Of a stretch of DNA of 64,000 nt, positions 8,094-15,997 are shown piece after piece; positions within the stretch are counted from its first letter, which is position 1; each line of letters begins with the position of its first letter. Both the position numbers and the translations under genes were made by a program. The DNA comes from CAZDET01 sp964504335 (GTDB taxonomy: Bacteria; Bacteroidota; Bacteroidia; Chitinophagales; Saprospiraceae): NCBI GenBank assembly GCA_964504335.1, contig CAZDET010000019.1:17150-81149 (forward strand). Reading direction: 5' to 3'. The notes below the pieces were generated by a model. It did no database searches. It worked only from the letters and a program-made list of their open reading frames with translations, and was not told where the DNA came from.

Positions 8094-8350
8094 CCAATCT
8101 CACTCTCGAATGCCTGGAGGGCAATCGGAAACATCCAATGTTACATATTTAGTACGGCCGTTTATGCTGTACTTCGATCGGTTTGAGCTTTTGAACCAAT
8201 TGAACGTCAGCAGACATTGCTGGTAGTCGCGTGCGGAGCGCACGCTTGGGCTACTTGCGTACCCTTCCGGTAGGCAGGATAGGCGGGCGGGCGTATTCCC
8301 ACCCACGTATAATGGTGTGCAGCGAGCCGAGCCGAACAACCGGCTTCAGC
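8094..8350 (+). ncRNA. Structured intergenic element, copy A (predicted stand-alone small RNA)
   Basis: Fills the 499-base gap between two minus-strand genes. It starts with CCAATCT at 8094-8100, next to the predicted transcription start, and has a second TCCAATGTTACA at 8134-8145. The core begins with a 20-base stretch (ending GGTAGTCGCGTG) at 8214-8233 that is identical in copy B. Hairpin 1 is a perfect 7-bp stem at 8229-8245; hairpin 2 pairs TGCGTACC with GGTAGGCA at 8256-8276; hairpin 3 pairs 8283-8291 with 8298-8306; ATAATGGTGTGC follows, then a small AGCCG/CGGCT hairpin at 8330-8345. No same-strand gene lies downstream, which argues against a simple cis-leader. No known Rfam class was recognised by eye. 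Confidence 0.65.
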
Positions 8351-8417
8351 AGCCAGGATGCATACGCTTGCCCTTTCCCTCCATCTAACCCGACATTAGG
8401 TTCTTCCAGGATGGCAA

Positions 8418-9581
8418 TCAGCGATTACTCAACAACTCTTCCAAATAATGCCGCTGCACCCCAAATCGCTCCTTGAGCTGCTGAAGCTCTTCCAGGGCGG
8501 CAAGACGCGGCTCCGCCCGGGTGGCGGTGATCATCACGTTTTTGGAAGTGTGTTCGGTAGCGATAAATTCGAAGACTTTGGTCCGGTAGCCGTGCGCCTC
8601 GAGCAGGAGCGCACGCATACCATCGGTGAGTAGTTCCGACTGGCGCTCGAGGAGAATCCCGTGCCGCAGCAGCGGCTGGAGGTGTTCGGGCAGTTCCGTG
8701 TCCTTGCGCACTTGTTTCTGGCAACAGGGAGCCACCACAATAACTTCGGCCCCGGCCCGGATGCCCTTGGCGATGGCGTCATCCGTAGCGGTATCGCAGG
8801 CGTGGAGGGCGATGAGCATGTCAATACCCTCCGCAGCCAGGTAGCTTTGTATGTCCCCTGATACGAAATGGAGGTGTTCGAAGCCGGAAGCTTTAGCCAG
8901 TTGATTGCTATTATCCACTAGCTCCGGCCGCAACTCCACCCCCGTCACCGTTACGGGCAGCTCGCGTTGGTGGCGCAGGTAGTCGTAAAGCGCAAAGGTA
9001 AGGTAGCCCTTTCCCGAACCCATATCCACGATGCGCGCATCTGCGGGCAGGTCGGCCGCCTCCAACAGATGACCAATGATTTCGATGTACTTGTTAATCT
9101 GCCGAAACTTGCGCTGGCCGGCCTTGCGTACGTTCCCCTCTTGGGTTGTAATGCCAAGGGCGGTAAGGTAGGGCTTGCCGGCACTTTCCAGGGGGCGCAT
9201 TTTCCGCTGATCGTGGAGGGCTTCGGGCACTACCTCGTGCTGGGCTTTCCCTTTCCGCAGATGGGGGCGGCGCTTTTTGGAAAACTGAAGCGTCCAGTGG
9301 TCTTCCAGGGTAAACAGATCGGCGTTGTAGAAATCGTGCTCCAACCAGGATTGGAGTTGCCGGGTTCCTTCTTCGACGGGAAAATTATGGGTGTCGTCGC
9401 GGCGCTCGTACCGCAAAACGCAACTGAGGTGTGGGGCACCCTTCAATTCGATGTGCCGGGCAAAGACATTGCGCCAGTCTTCCTGCTTGCGCACCGGCTT
9501 ACTCATCGTCAGTTTGACGAACGTACCGGCCTGAAGGGCTTCTTCAAAATGACTCCAAAATTGCAATTCTACCTCTTCCAT
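8418..9581 (-). CDS. SAM-dependent methyltransferase (Methyltransf_32-like)
   Basis: 387 residues. The Rossmann-type SAM site is IVDMGSGKGYLTFALYDYL (about residues 184-202). It is followed by an acidic TGVELRPELVD, the signature ALHACDTATDDAIAKGI, and VVAPCCQKQVR. The HACDTATD and APCCQ pair is typical of the Methyltransf_32 family, whose substrates (RNA or protein) are mostly unknown; eukaryotic relatives include glutathione S-transferase C-terminal-domain-like methyltransferases. The N-terminal 150 residues are basic and could bind nucleic acid. It starts two bases after the stop of the CrtA-like gene, so the two are probably one operon. Confidence 0.85.
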   Translation of the reverse strand: MEEVELQFWSHFEEALQAGTFVKLTMSKPVRKQEDWRNVFARHIELKGAPHLSCVLRYERRDDTHNFPVEEGTRQLQSWLEHDFYNADLFTLEDHWTLQFSKKRRPHLRKGKAQHEVVPEALHDQRKMRPLESAGKPYLTALGITTQEGNVRKAGQRKFRQINKYIEIIGHLLEAADLPADARIVDMGSGKGYLTFALYDYLRHQRELPVTVTGVELRPELVDNSNQLAKASGFEHLHFVSGDIQSYLAAEGIDMLIALHACDTATDDAIAKGIRAGAEVIVVAPCCQKQVRKDTELPEHLQPLLRHGILLERQSELLTDGMRALLLEAHGYRTKVFEFIATEHTSKNVMITATRAEPRLAALEELQQLKERFGVQRHYLEELLSNR

Positions 9582-9583
9582 AC

Positions 9584-10333
9584 CTACAAGTTACTTGGTG
9601 CCGTAATTCCGAGGGCTTCGGCAAGCTGAGTGATATCCCTGCCAGGCCAACTACCTTCCAGCCGATTGGGCCGAAAGCGGGCAAATAACTCTTCTTTGTA
9701 CCAGCCCAACTCCCGGGTTTTGCGGACCACCGCCAGATGCTGCGGCTGCTGATAGGCGTATTCCCGCATAGCTTCTGCACTTGTCCATAAGCTAAAGGTT
9801 GCCTGGACAAACCAAGGTAACTCCCCGATGCCAATACTGAGCAAATGTTCCGGATGCTTTTGTATAGCCGCACTTACCGGAGCTACGTACTTCCAAAACC
9901 GAGGCACCATGTGCGGGTAGATCGTTGCCCGGGTAATTACGGCCACCGGCCCGTCTTTGCGGTGCGCCACCGTGGGAGTAAACGGCTCTCGCCCATCCCA
10001 TTGCCCGTGGGCTTTCATCGCATCCAGGTAAACGGTTAGCACGTTTGCGGTATGCTGCCGGAAACCCTGCCAGACGGGGTGATTGTTAAAAAACTGCTCG
10101 GCCGCACCGGCGTGGTCCCAACTCCCCAGGAAGGCGTAAACTCCAAAATTTGGTAGTCGATTGAAGCCCTCCCCATCGCCGCTTCCCAACAGCTTCACAA
10201 AGCGCAGGCCGGCCACCTGCTTAAACAGTCCCGGCCCCCGGCCCATTTGCACAAACGCCCAGGTCTGATTTTTCCATCCTTCGAAACGCAATAAACTAAC
10301 CGTGGTAATCGGTAAATCAGTAGAAGTTATCAT
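9584..10333 (-). CDS. Spheroidene monooxygenase-like protein (CrtA family)
   Basis: 249 residues. The opening TTVSLLRFEGWKNQTWAFVQMGRGP and the central AVITRATIYPHMVPRFWKYV, SLWTSAEAMREYAY and KTRELGWYKEELFARFRP match the CrtA family, heme-dependent enzymes that add keto or hydroxyl groups to carotenoids in purple bacteria. Homologues are common in pigmented Bacteroidota, where the true substrate is less clear. No other carotenoid gene is visible here. Immediately followed by a methyltransferase gene (2-base gap). Confidence 0.8.
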   Translation of the reverse strand: MITSTDLPITTVSLLRFEGWKNQTWAFVQMGRGPGLFKQVAGLRFVKLLGSGDGEGFNRLPNFGVYAFLGSWDHAGAAEQFFNNHPVWQGFRQHTANVLTVYLDAMKAHGQWDGREPFTPTVAHRKDGPVAVITRATIYPHMVPRFWKYVAPVSAAIQKHPEHLLSIGIGELPWFVQATFSLWTSAEAMREYAYQQPQHLAVVRKTRELGWYKEELFARFRPNRLEGSWPGRDITQLAEALGITAPSNL

Positions 10334-10402
10334 CCCCTAATCAACAGCCGCCTAAAATCCTGGTTCACCACCTCAACGAGCCGTCGCCTCTAAAAGATAT
10401 CG

Positions 10403-10410
10403 TACCTTTG
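10403..10410 (+). promoter_or_regulatory. Predicted -7 box (TACCTTTG) of the adenylate cyclase gene
   Basis: A perfect TAnnTTTG match 65 bases before the chosen start. The expected TTG 19-21 bases further upstream is absent, so only the -7 element is claimed. Confidence 0.4.
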
Positions 10411-10474
10411 ACCGGGAAAGTGTTCAAATCATTAAGTTGATTCTGACTTCGAACCGGTTAGCCAATTGACACGC

Positions 10475-12121
10475 ATGAAACAAGGTTGGATCACCCTCCT
10501 GCTGTTACTGCCTGTTGCCGTAGTGCTCAGCCAGGAAAACAGCATCGAGGAACTCAATAAAGCCCTACAAGCCTCTACCGATCAACGGGAGAAAGCCGCG
10601 CTGCAGTACGAGCTTGCCCAAGCCATGCTCCGCTCCGATCCGGAGGAAGCTATCGACATCGGTAAAACGGCTTATTCCAGCGCCGTCGACCTCAACGACG
10701 AAAGCCTGGCCGCCCAAACCGCCTACCTGCTTGCCCTCGCCTACGAACGCGAACGCCGGGATAACTACGTCGAAACCTGGCTCAAGTCGACCCTCAACTA
10801 CGCCAAGCGCGTGGGCGACGTCGATCTGATCATGAAAAGTGTGGACAAACGATCCAAGCTGGCCACCAAAAAAGGCAATTACCGCCGCGCCTATACCATC
10901 AATCAGGAAGCCTTCAACTATTTCACCCAAAACGGCCAGAGTATCAGCGAATTGCGCAACCAGTACGAACGCGAAAAGCGACAACTCGAGCGACAACGGC
11001 GAGAATTGGAACAACTGCGGAAAGAACTGACAGACGAGGTAGAAATCCTGCGAGAAGAGCAAGAACTGCTGGATGAAGAAAACCGCAAACTGTCAAATGT
11101 CGCCCGTCGCCGGACGGTCCAATTGGAGGAAAAAGAGGGAGAAATCGATTCCATCGCCCAGCAGAAAGCGCAGGTGGAGGAAATGGTCCAGGCAAAGGAA
11201 CAGGAAGTGAAACAACTGACCCGACAAGCCCTCGAACGCAAGGCCGCCGAAGAGGAAGTTAAACGACAACTCGCCGAACAGGAACAGGTAGAACTCCAGC
11301 TCAAACTGATGGCCCAGCAAAACGAAGAGCGCGCCAACTACGCCATTATCGCCGCTGGAGGCCTCATCCTCCTTGCTCTGCTGCTCTACGGCCGCTTTCG
11401 GGCGAAACGCCGCGCGGCGGACGTCCTCAGCAGAAAAAATTCGGTGATCGAAGAGGAGCGCCTGCGCTCCGACAACCTGCTCTTAAACATCCTCCCCGCC
11501 ACCATTGCCGAGGAACTCAAAACCAACGGCAAAGCCAAAGCCCGCCAGTTTTCCGAAACCACCGTGCTGTTCAGCGACTTCATGAACTTCACTTCCATCG
11601 CCGAGCGGCTCAGCCCGGAAGAACTGGTCGAAGAACTGGACCGCTGTTTCAAAGCCTTCGATGACATCATTAGCAAGTACGAGGATATCGAGAAAATCAA
11701 GACCATCGGCGATGCGTACATGTGCGCGGCCGGCCTCAACTCCCGCAAGACCAATCCCCACAACCTCGTACGGGCGGCCCTGGAGATGCAGCAGTGGCTC
11801 GACCAGGAACGCGAGCGCCGCATGCTCATTGGCAAGCCCTACTTCGAAGCCCGCATCGGCCTGCATACGGGCCCGGTCGTAGCCGGAGTCGTTGGCTCCA
11901 AAAAATTTGCCTACGACATCTGGGGCGATACCGTCAACACCGCTTCCCGCATCGAATCGAATGGCCAGCCCGGCCGGGTCAACATCTCCGAGGCGACGTA
12001 CAACAAGATCATGTACCACTTCGATTGCGAACCGCGCGGGCACGTGCAGGCGAAAAACAAGGGACTGATCAAGATGTATTTCGTGAATCGGGAAAAGCGT
12101 TCTACCGCTGCTTATGTGTGA
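10475..12121 (+). CDS. Membrane adenylate cyclase (class III) with helical-repeat and coiled-coil sensor region
   Basis: 548 residues from the ATG at 10475; an in-frame TTG at 10466 is less likely. A signal peptide (MKQGWITLLLLLPVAVVLS) is followed by a TPR-like helical region (to about residue 145), a long charged coiled coil (about 150-285), one membrane helix (about 289-308) and the catalytic domain. The metal-binding aspartates are in VLFSDF and IGDAYM. The Lys of KTIGD and the Asp of AYDIWG are the adenine-selecting pair, so cAMP rather than cGMP is expected. Transition-state residues are present in GDTVNTASR. This is an outside-in signalling layout: the helical repeats would be periplasmic and the cyclase cytoplasmic. 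A strong terminator follows. Confidence 0.92.
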   Translation: MKQGWITLLLLLPVAVVLSQENSIEELNKALQASTDQREKAALQYELAQAMLRSDPEEAIDIGKTAYSSAVDLNDESLAAQTAYLLALAYERERRDNYVETWLKSTLNYAKRVGDVDLIMKSVDKRSKLATKKGNYRRAYTINQEAFNYFTQNGQSISELRNQYEREKRQLERQRRELEQLRKELTDEVEILREEQELLDEENRKLSNVARRRTVQLEEKEGEIDSIAQQKAQVEEMVQAKEQEVKQLTRQALERKAAEEEVKRQLAEQEQVELQLKLMAQQNEERANYAIIAAGGLILLALLLYGRFRAKRRAADVLSRKNSVIEEERLRSDNLLLNILPATIAEELKTNGKAKARQFSETTVLFSDFMNFTSIAERLSPEELVEELDRCFKAFDDIISKYEDIEKIKTIGDAYMCAAGLNSRKTNPHNLVRAALEMQQWLDQERERRMLIGKPYFEARIGLHTGPVVAGVVGSKKFAYDIWGDTVNTASRIESNGQPGRVNISEATYNKIMYHFDCEPRGHVQAKNKGLIKMYFVNREKRSTAAYV

Positions 12122-12142
12122 GTAAGCTTCAACGCCTAATCG

Positions 12143-12178
12143 AAAACGCCCGTCGAAGGAACCTTCGACGGGCGTTTT
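12143..12178. terminator. Strong bidirectional intrinsic terminator
   Basis: Perfect 17-base-pair stem (12143-12159 with 12162-12178) starting with AAAACGCCCG and ending CGGGCGTTTT, between the convergent adenylate cyclase and PPC-metalloprotease genes. The flanking A- and T-runs allow it to work in both directions. Confidence 0.9.
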
Positions 12179-12211
12179 TCATGCAAGCGGCATCGTGCCG
12201 CAGAAGCGGTA

Positions 12212-14542
12212 TTAGTTCAGGATCAACGTCCGCTGCTCCATGCCGTCCTCGGTTTCGAGGCGATATAGGTACGTGCCTTGTGCCAGGTTCAGTGCAGCTC
12301 CATCCAAATCGACGATGTACGTGCGATTTTGCTCGACGCTACCGGAGAACAGGTTAGCCACCTGACGACCAGATATGTCAAACAGATTCAGTGTTACCTG
12401 ACCTGCCTCCGGTACGCGGAAGCCGATGCGGGTCATCCCGTTGGCGAAGGCCGGGTTCGGGAAGTTCTGGGCCAGCATGCTGTGGCCTACTTCGTGGCTG
12501 TGCTCGGTCTGAACCGTCACCGGAGTGGCAGGATTCACGCGGCCGCCAAACGGATAAAATGTCAGGGCGTGGGCGGTTGCGGCGGTCGTATTTTCTGTTC
12601 CGGAGAATAACTCTCCAAAAGAATACGTATCCGTAACGAAGTCCACATCAATAGTACCACGATCACCAAAGACCCCGGTTGCCGGGTCTACACCAATCAG
12701 GTTGAAGAGCCCACCGGGGCCTTCGTCCATGATGTTCTGGATCGGAGAGAAACCGTCGGTGTGCCAGTTGCCAAGGTAGTGGCCGGCTTCGTGAGCGGCG
12801 ACGTTACCAACGGCCGTTACTACGAGGTCTTCGATGGTTTTACCACCCGCCAGTGGAACGTTGTTAAGATTGAAGCTGGATGGTAACTGACCGCTGAGGA
12901 TATCCAGCAATACGATAGACACCTCTTCGGTATCGTAGTTACCTACGTCGATAGAGTTCGCGACTCCGATAGTATTGATGCCGGAAGAAGCGATGGTACC
13001 ACCAATGAAGACGTTACTTGTGTTGGGCTGCGGGAAAAACTCAGCATCATCGCCCGGTGCAGAGGTATTAGCTACTACTTCCACGTCGAAGTAGGCATTC
13101 AGGCCGGAGCGTTCCAAATCGGACTTGAGGTTCTCTTCTACCACCCGACGAATACGCTCGATCAGGAAATCCGCGCGCGAGGGGTCGATTCCCCAAAACG
13201 GTAGGAAATCAGCAAAGGGCTCCAGATCGCGAATGTCAACACCGGGGGATCCGAAGATACGACCAACGTCGAACAAGCCACCGTTGAAATCGAGGAAGAT
13301 CGTCTGCTTCTGGCGCGGCTGGAACTCAAGGCCCGGCTGCGTGCGCAGCAGACGCAGGACATAGTCCCCATCGTTATCACGAACCCCCACAGAATAACGA
13401 CCGGGTTCCGCTACCACGAAGGCACCATTCACGCCTTCGTCAAAGAAGGCCCCTAAATCACTTGAGGCCGGGTATCCGCTGGATGCGAAGGAAGACGTAG
13501 CAGCCACTACTTCACCATCGAGGCGCTCGATACTCACTGCACCACCGGAAACGTTCGCCAGGTAAGCGCCCAGTATATCGCCGCGGTTCAGCGTTACGGT
13601 GTAGTAGTCGGGGTCAGCCGGTGGCAGGCGGGCAATCAGCACTTCGTAATCACCTTCCGAAACCGCTCCGAAACCAGAGGACTCATCGAACGGATTAGCC
13701 GGTGTAGAGAAGATCGAAAACGGGAAGCCGGACACCAGCAAGTAGTAGTTGCCGGTAAATGGAGCGGTAAAGGAAATGAAGCTGTCGAAGGAGAAGGGCT
13801 CGTTCGGCAGCAATCCATCGTCGTTTGCCGCCAGGATGTTGCCAAACTGATCGTACACCACTACGATCGGATCCAGATCATCCAGCGGGAAGGGCGTGAG
13901 TAGATTGGCCGAAAAACGTTCGCCGGCATTCAGGAAGATTTCGAAGAAATCGAAGTCGCCGCTTCCGGTACCGGAAGACCCGTAGAGGCCGTCACCGATG
14001 GTACCTACGTAGTTGACCGATTCGCCCACCTGCAGATTCGTCTGTTCCGCAGTGGGGATGGAGCCGTTCTCCTCGTCCGCTACGCGATCGGGCAGTTGCG
14101 TACCAGGTACGGTGAAGCTGTTGCCGAAAATGAAAGCTTCCTGACGCTGTCCGGAGCTGAAGCGCGGGATCATCTCCCCGGAGCGTGGAGTGTCGTTGCG
14201 CCCAGAATTGCCAGTTTCGCGCTCGTTCACACCGAACGCGCGGCCGGAGCGCCCCTGCGCCGGAGCGGTGCTACGGCCGTAGCGCAATTGCTCGCGCCGG
14301 TAGTTTATCCAGCCCTGCATATCCGTCGGGGTGCCTTCCGGGTAGAAAGATACCGTTGGGTCAATCGCCGTCGGCATCTGGCCCGGCATCATCTTGGGAC
14401 CGTACCGTCCCTCCATTAATTCTTGTACTGCCTTAGTAGCCTTTGTTGGCCGATTCTGTGCAAATGCTACATTCACAGCCAGGAACAGCACCAATAAGCC
14501 CGTTATCATCCGGGCGATACCAAATTGAGTAAATCTTGGCAT
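12212..14542 (-). CDS. Secreted zinc metalloprotease with two PPC-like domains and T9SS sorting domain
   Basis: 776 residues with a signal peptide (GLLVLFLAVNVAFAQ). After a low-complexity, Arg/Gly-rich pro-region (about 45-150) come two beta-sandwich units resembling prepeptidase C-terminal (PPC) domains: one around FDFFEIFLNAGERFSANLL, the other around DYYTVTLNRGDILGAYL to YSVGVRDNDGDYVLRLL. The catalytic part contains AAHEAGHYLGNWH (about residues 582-594), an HExxHxxGxxH zinc site, followed by NIMDEG, a plausible Met-turn. The last 80 residues (AQNFPNPAFANGMTRIGF to GTYLYRLE and RTLILN) are a type A T9SS signal. PPC domains normally sit after the protease; here they precede it. The leader carries a hairpin at 14579-14613. 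Confidence 0.88.
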   Translation of the reverse strand: MPRFTQFGIARMITGLLVLFLAVNVAFAQNRPTKATKAVQELMEGRYGPKMMPGQMPTAIDPTVSFYPEGTPTDMQGWINYRREQLRYGRSTAPAQGRSGRAFGVNERETGNSGRNDTPRSGEMIPRFSSGQRQEAFIFGNSFTVPGTQLPDRVADEENGSIPTAEQTNLQVGESVNYVGTIGDGLYGSSGTGSGDFDFFEIFLNAGERFSANLLTPFPLDDLDPIVVVYDQFGNILAANDDGLLPNEPFSFDSFISFTAPFTGNYYLLVSGFPFSIFSTPANPFDESSGFGAVSEGDYEVLIARLPPADPDYYTVTLNRGDILGAYLANVSGGAVSIERLDGEVVAATSSFASSGYPASSDLGAFFDEGVNGAFVVAEPGRYSVGVRDNDGDYVLRLLRTQPGLEFQPRQKQTIFLDFNGGLFDVGRIFGSPGVDIRDLEPFADFLPFWGIDPSRADFLIERIRRVVEENLKSDLERSGLNAYFDVEVVANTSAPGDDAEFFPQPNTSNVFIGGTIASSGINTIGVANSIDVGNYDTEEVSIVLLDILSGQLPSSFNLNNVPLAGGKTIEDLVVTAVGNVAAHEAGHYLGNWHTDGFSPIQNIMDEGPGGLFNLIGVDPATGVFGDRGTIDVDFVTDTYSFGELFSGTENTTAATAHALTFYPFGGRVNPATPVTVQTEHSHEVGHSMLAQNFPNPAFANGMTRIGFRVPEAGQVTLNLFDISGRQVANLFSGSVEQNRTYIVDLDGAALNLAQGTYLYRLETEDGMEQRTLILN

Positions 14543-15018
14543 AGGTAAACAAATTAAGGTTTGTGTTTGGTTAATAATATTCCTTCCTCTACCCTTGGGA
14601 CATAGAAGGAATCAGTCATATAATAGATGAATCCACTTCGAGATTACCCTACAACATGCACCTTTCACTATCAGGCGATAGCCTATGGGGGGGAGAGAAG
14701 CGCTAAATATAATAGTACGGAACGATTACATCACCCCATATCCATCTTAAATAGCACCCTTTAATAAACAGAATAGTCTGGAGCTGCAATATAAAACAAA
14801 CCTTCGTTTGGTTTGAGGATTTTCGCACAAATAATTAATAAATATAATGCATTTAAGCCTTACCTGGGAATTCTCGTTTTGAAATATTCGGTGCTCCTGC
14901 GTCCCATAGAGACTAAGAAGTCGTTTAAACGACTTTAATACGAGGTTTGCTTTTTCGGCCAGCCCACATCCTGGATAGGTTGGCTTTCGGGCCCAAGCCT
15001 TACGGTAGGATTGAGGTA
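14543..15018. other. AT-rich intergenic region with one perfect palindrome
   Basis: 476 bases without a convincing gene. It holds a leader hairpin (ATTCCTT at 14579-14585 pairing with AAGGAAT at 14607-14613) next to the metalloprotease start, an 18-base perfect palindrome centred on TTTAAA at 14918-14935, and a GC-rich fold-back downstream of the K+ channel stop that may terminate it. An open frame of about 100 codons here has no family features. Confidence 0.6.
14918..14935. repeat. 18-base perfect palindrome
   Basis: AAGTCGTTTAAACGACTT reads the same on both strands. It could be an operator for a dimeric regulator or a short hairpin; it lies about 85 bases past the end of the K+ channel gene and about 375 bases before the metalloprotease start. 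Confidence 0.5.
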
Positions 15019-15837
15019 TTAGTGCGGCAACCGCTCTCCGCAGTGCGGGCAAAACTTGGGTGGCGGGCTCTTTTCCGCCGCTTCCACTTTTTCTTCATCC
15101 AGCTTTTCGATGAAGGCAGCACTTAAGATGCCCGTCGGGAGTGCCACCAGGCCAATACCCAGCAGAGCGATGATGCCGCTCATGAATTTTCCCCAGCCCG
15201 TAACCGGATATACGTCTCCGTAGCCAACCGTAGTAAGCGTCGCTACGGCCCACCAGAAGGTGGAGATGATATCGGGAAATTGATCCGGTTGAACATCGTG
15301 CTCCAGGTTGTACATAATCGTCGACGACATTAGCAGCATGATGAAGGTGACCATGACGGTCATAGACAATTCCGAGCGCTTTTCCCGAAAAATATCCGAT
15401 ACGATACTCAGCGCCCGGGTGTACCGATTGAGCTTGAAGATGCGCAGCAGGCGCATCACCCGCAAAATCCGGACAAAGCGCATGTCCAGGCGCACCAAAT
15501 AGGGCATGTAGAACGGCAAAATGGCCAATAAATCAATCACTCCGTACGACGACCCCATAAATCGCAGGCGCGCCCCGAGAGGGCTGCTTTCCGGATATTT
15601 CAGATCGGCGGTCCAAAGCCGGAGCAGGTATTCGATGGTGAATACGGCCACTGAAAACAGTTCGAATCGCCAGAACAACTGATGGTACCGGGCATTCAGA
15701 GATTCATACGACTCGAGGATGATAGCCGTGACACTCAGCGTGATTAAGGTAATGATGAAGGAATCGAACACGCGGTTGGCCCGCAGGTCCCGCCCCGATT
15801 CGTCGATGAGTTGAAAAACGCGTTGCTTGAAAGTCAT
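15019..15837 (-). CDS. Voltage-gated potassium channel with C-terminal zinc-ribbon-like tail
   Basis: 272 residues, six-transmembrane layout. S1 to S3 occupy about residues 20-125. S4 is the basic segment RFVRILRVMRLLRIFKLNRYTR. The pore helix and selectivity filter are TFWWAVATLTTVGYGDVYP (about residues 190-210), followed by S6 (GIIALLGIGLVALPTGILSAAF). TVGYGD is the K+ filter. After a short charged linker the protein ends in FCPHCGERLPH, a single CxxC knuckle with further Cys/His potential, often seen at the ends of bacterial channels of this type. It has no cyclic-nucleotide-binding or RCK domain, so gating is expected to be by voltage. A monocistronic gene divergent from the SNF2 gene. 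Confidence 0.93.
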   Translation of the reverse strand: MTFKQRVFQLIDESGRDLRANRVFDSFIITLITLSVTAIILESYESLNARYHQLFWRFELFSVAVFTIEYLLRLWTADLKYPESSPLGARLRFMGSSYGVIDLLAILPFYMPYLVRLDMRFVRILRVMRLLRIFKLNRYTRALSIVSDIFREKRSELSMTVMVTFIMLLMSSTIMYNLEHDVQPDQFPDIISTFWWAVATLTTVGYGDVYPVTGWGKFMSGIIALLGIGLVALPTGILSAAFIEKLDEEKVEAAEKSPPPKFCPHCGERLPH

Positions 15838-15944
15838 AATTTAATAGCTAAAAACAGTGCCCTAAAGCTAAAGAATCCCCTCCACCTCGACCTTAGCCTC
15901 CACCCCATCAGTATTATCCAAAGATTAAATCACGGTCCGTACCT

Positions 15945-15975
15945 TTTCATCTGTCCGGGCGTTCTATTAATTTTG
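15945..15975 (+). promoter_or_regulatory. Predicted promoter of the SNF2 gene
   Basis: TTT at 15945-15947, 20 bases, then TAATTTTG at 15968-15975, a full match to TAnnTTTG. It leaves a short leader before the ATG at 15998. Confidence 0.55.
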
Positions 15976-15997
15976 TCATTTACGCACATTGCGACCT

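Noticed and set aside
14747..15052. Open minus-strand frame of about 100 codons beyond the K+ channel gene
   Set aside because: Low complexity for a real protein, overlaps the end of the channel gene, no signal peptide or motif; the region is better described as AT-rich intergenic sequence.
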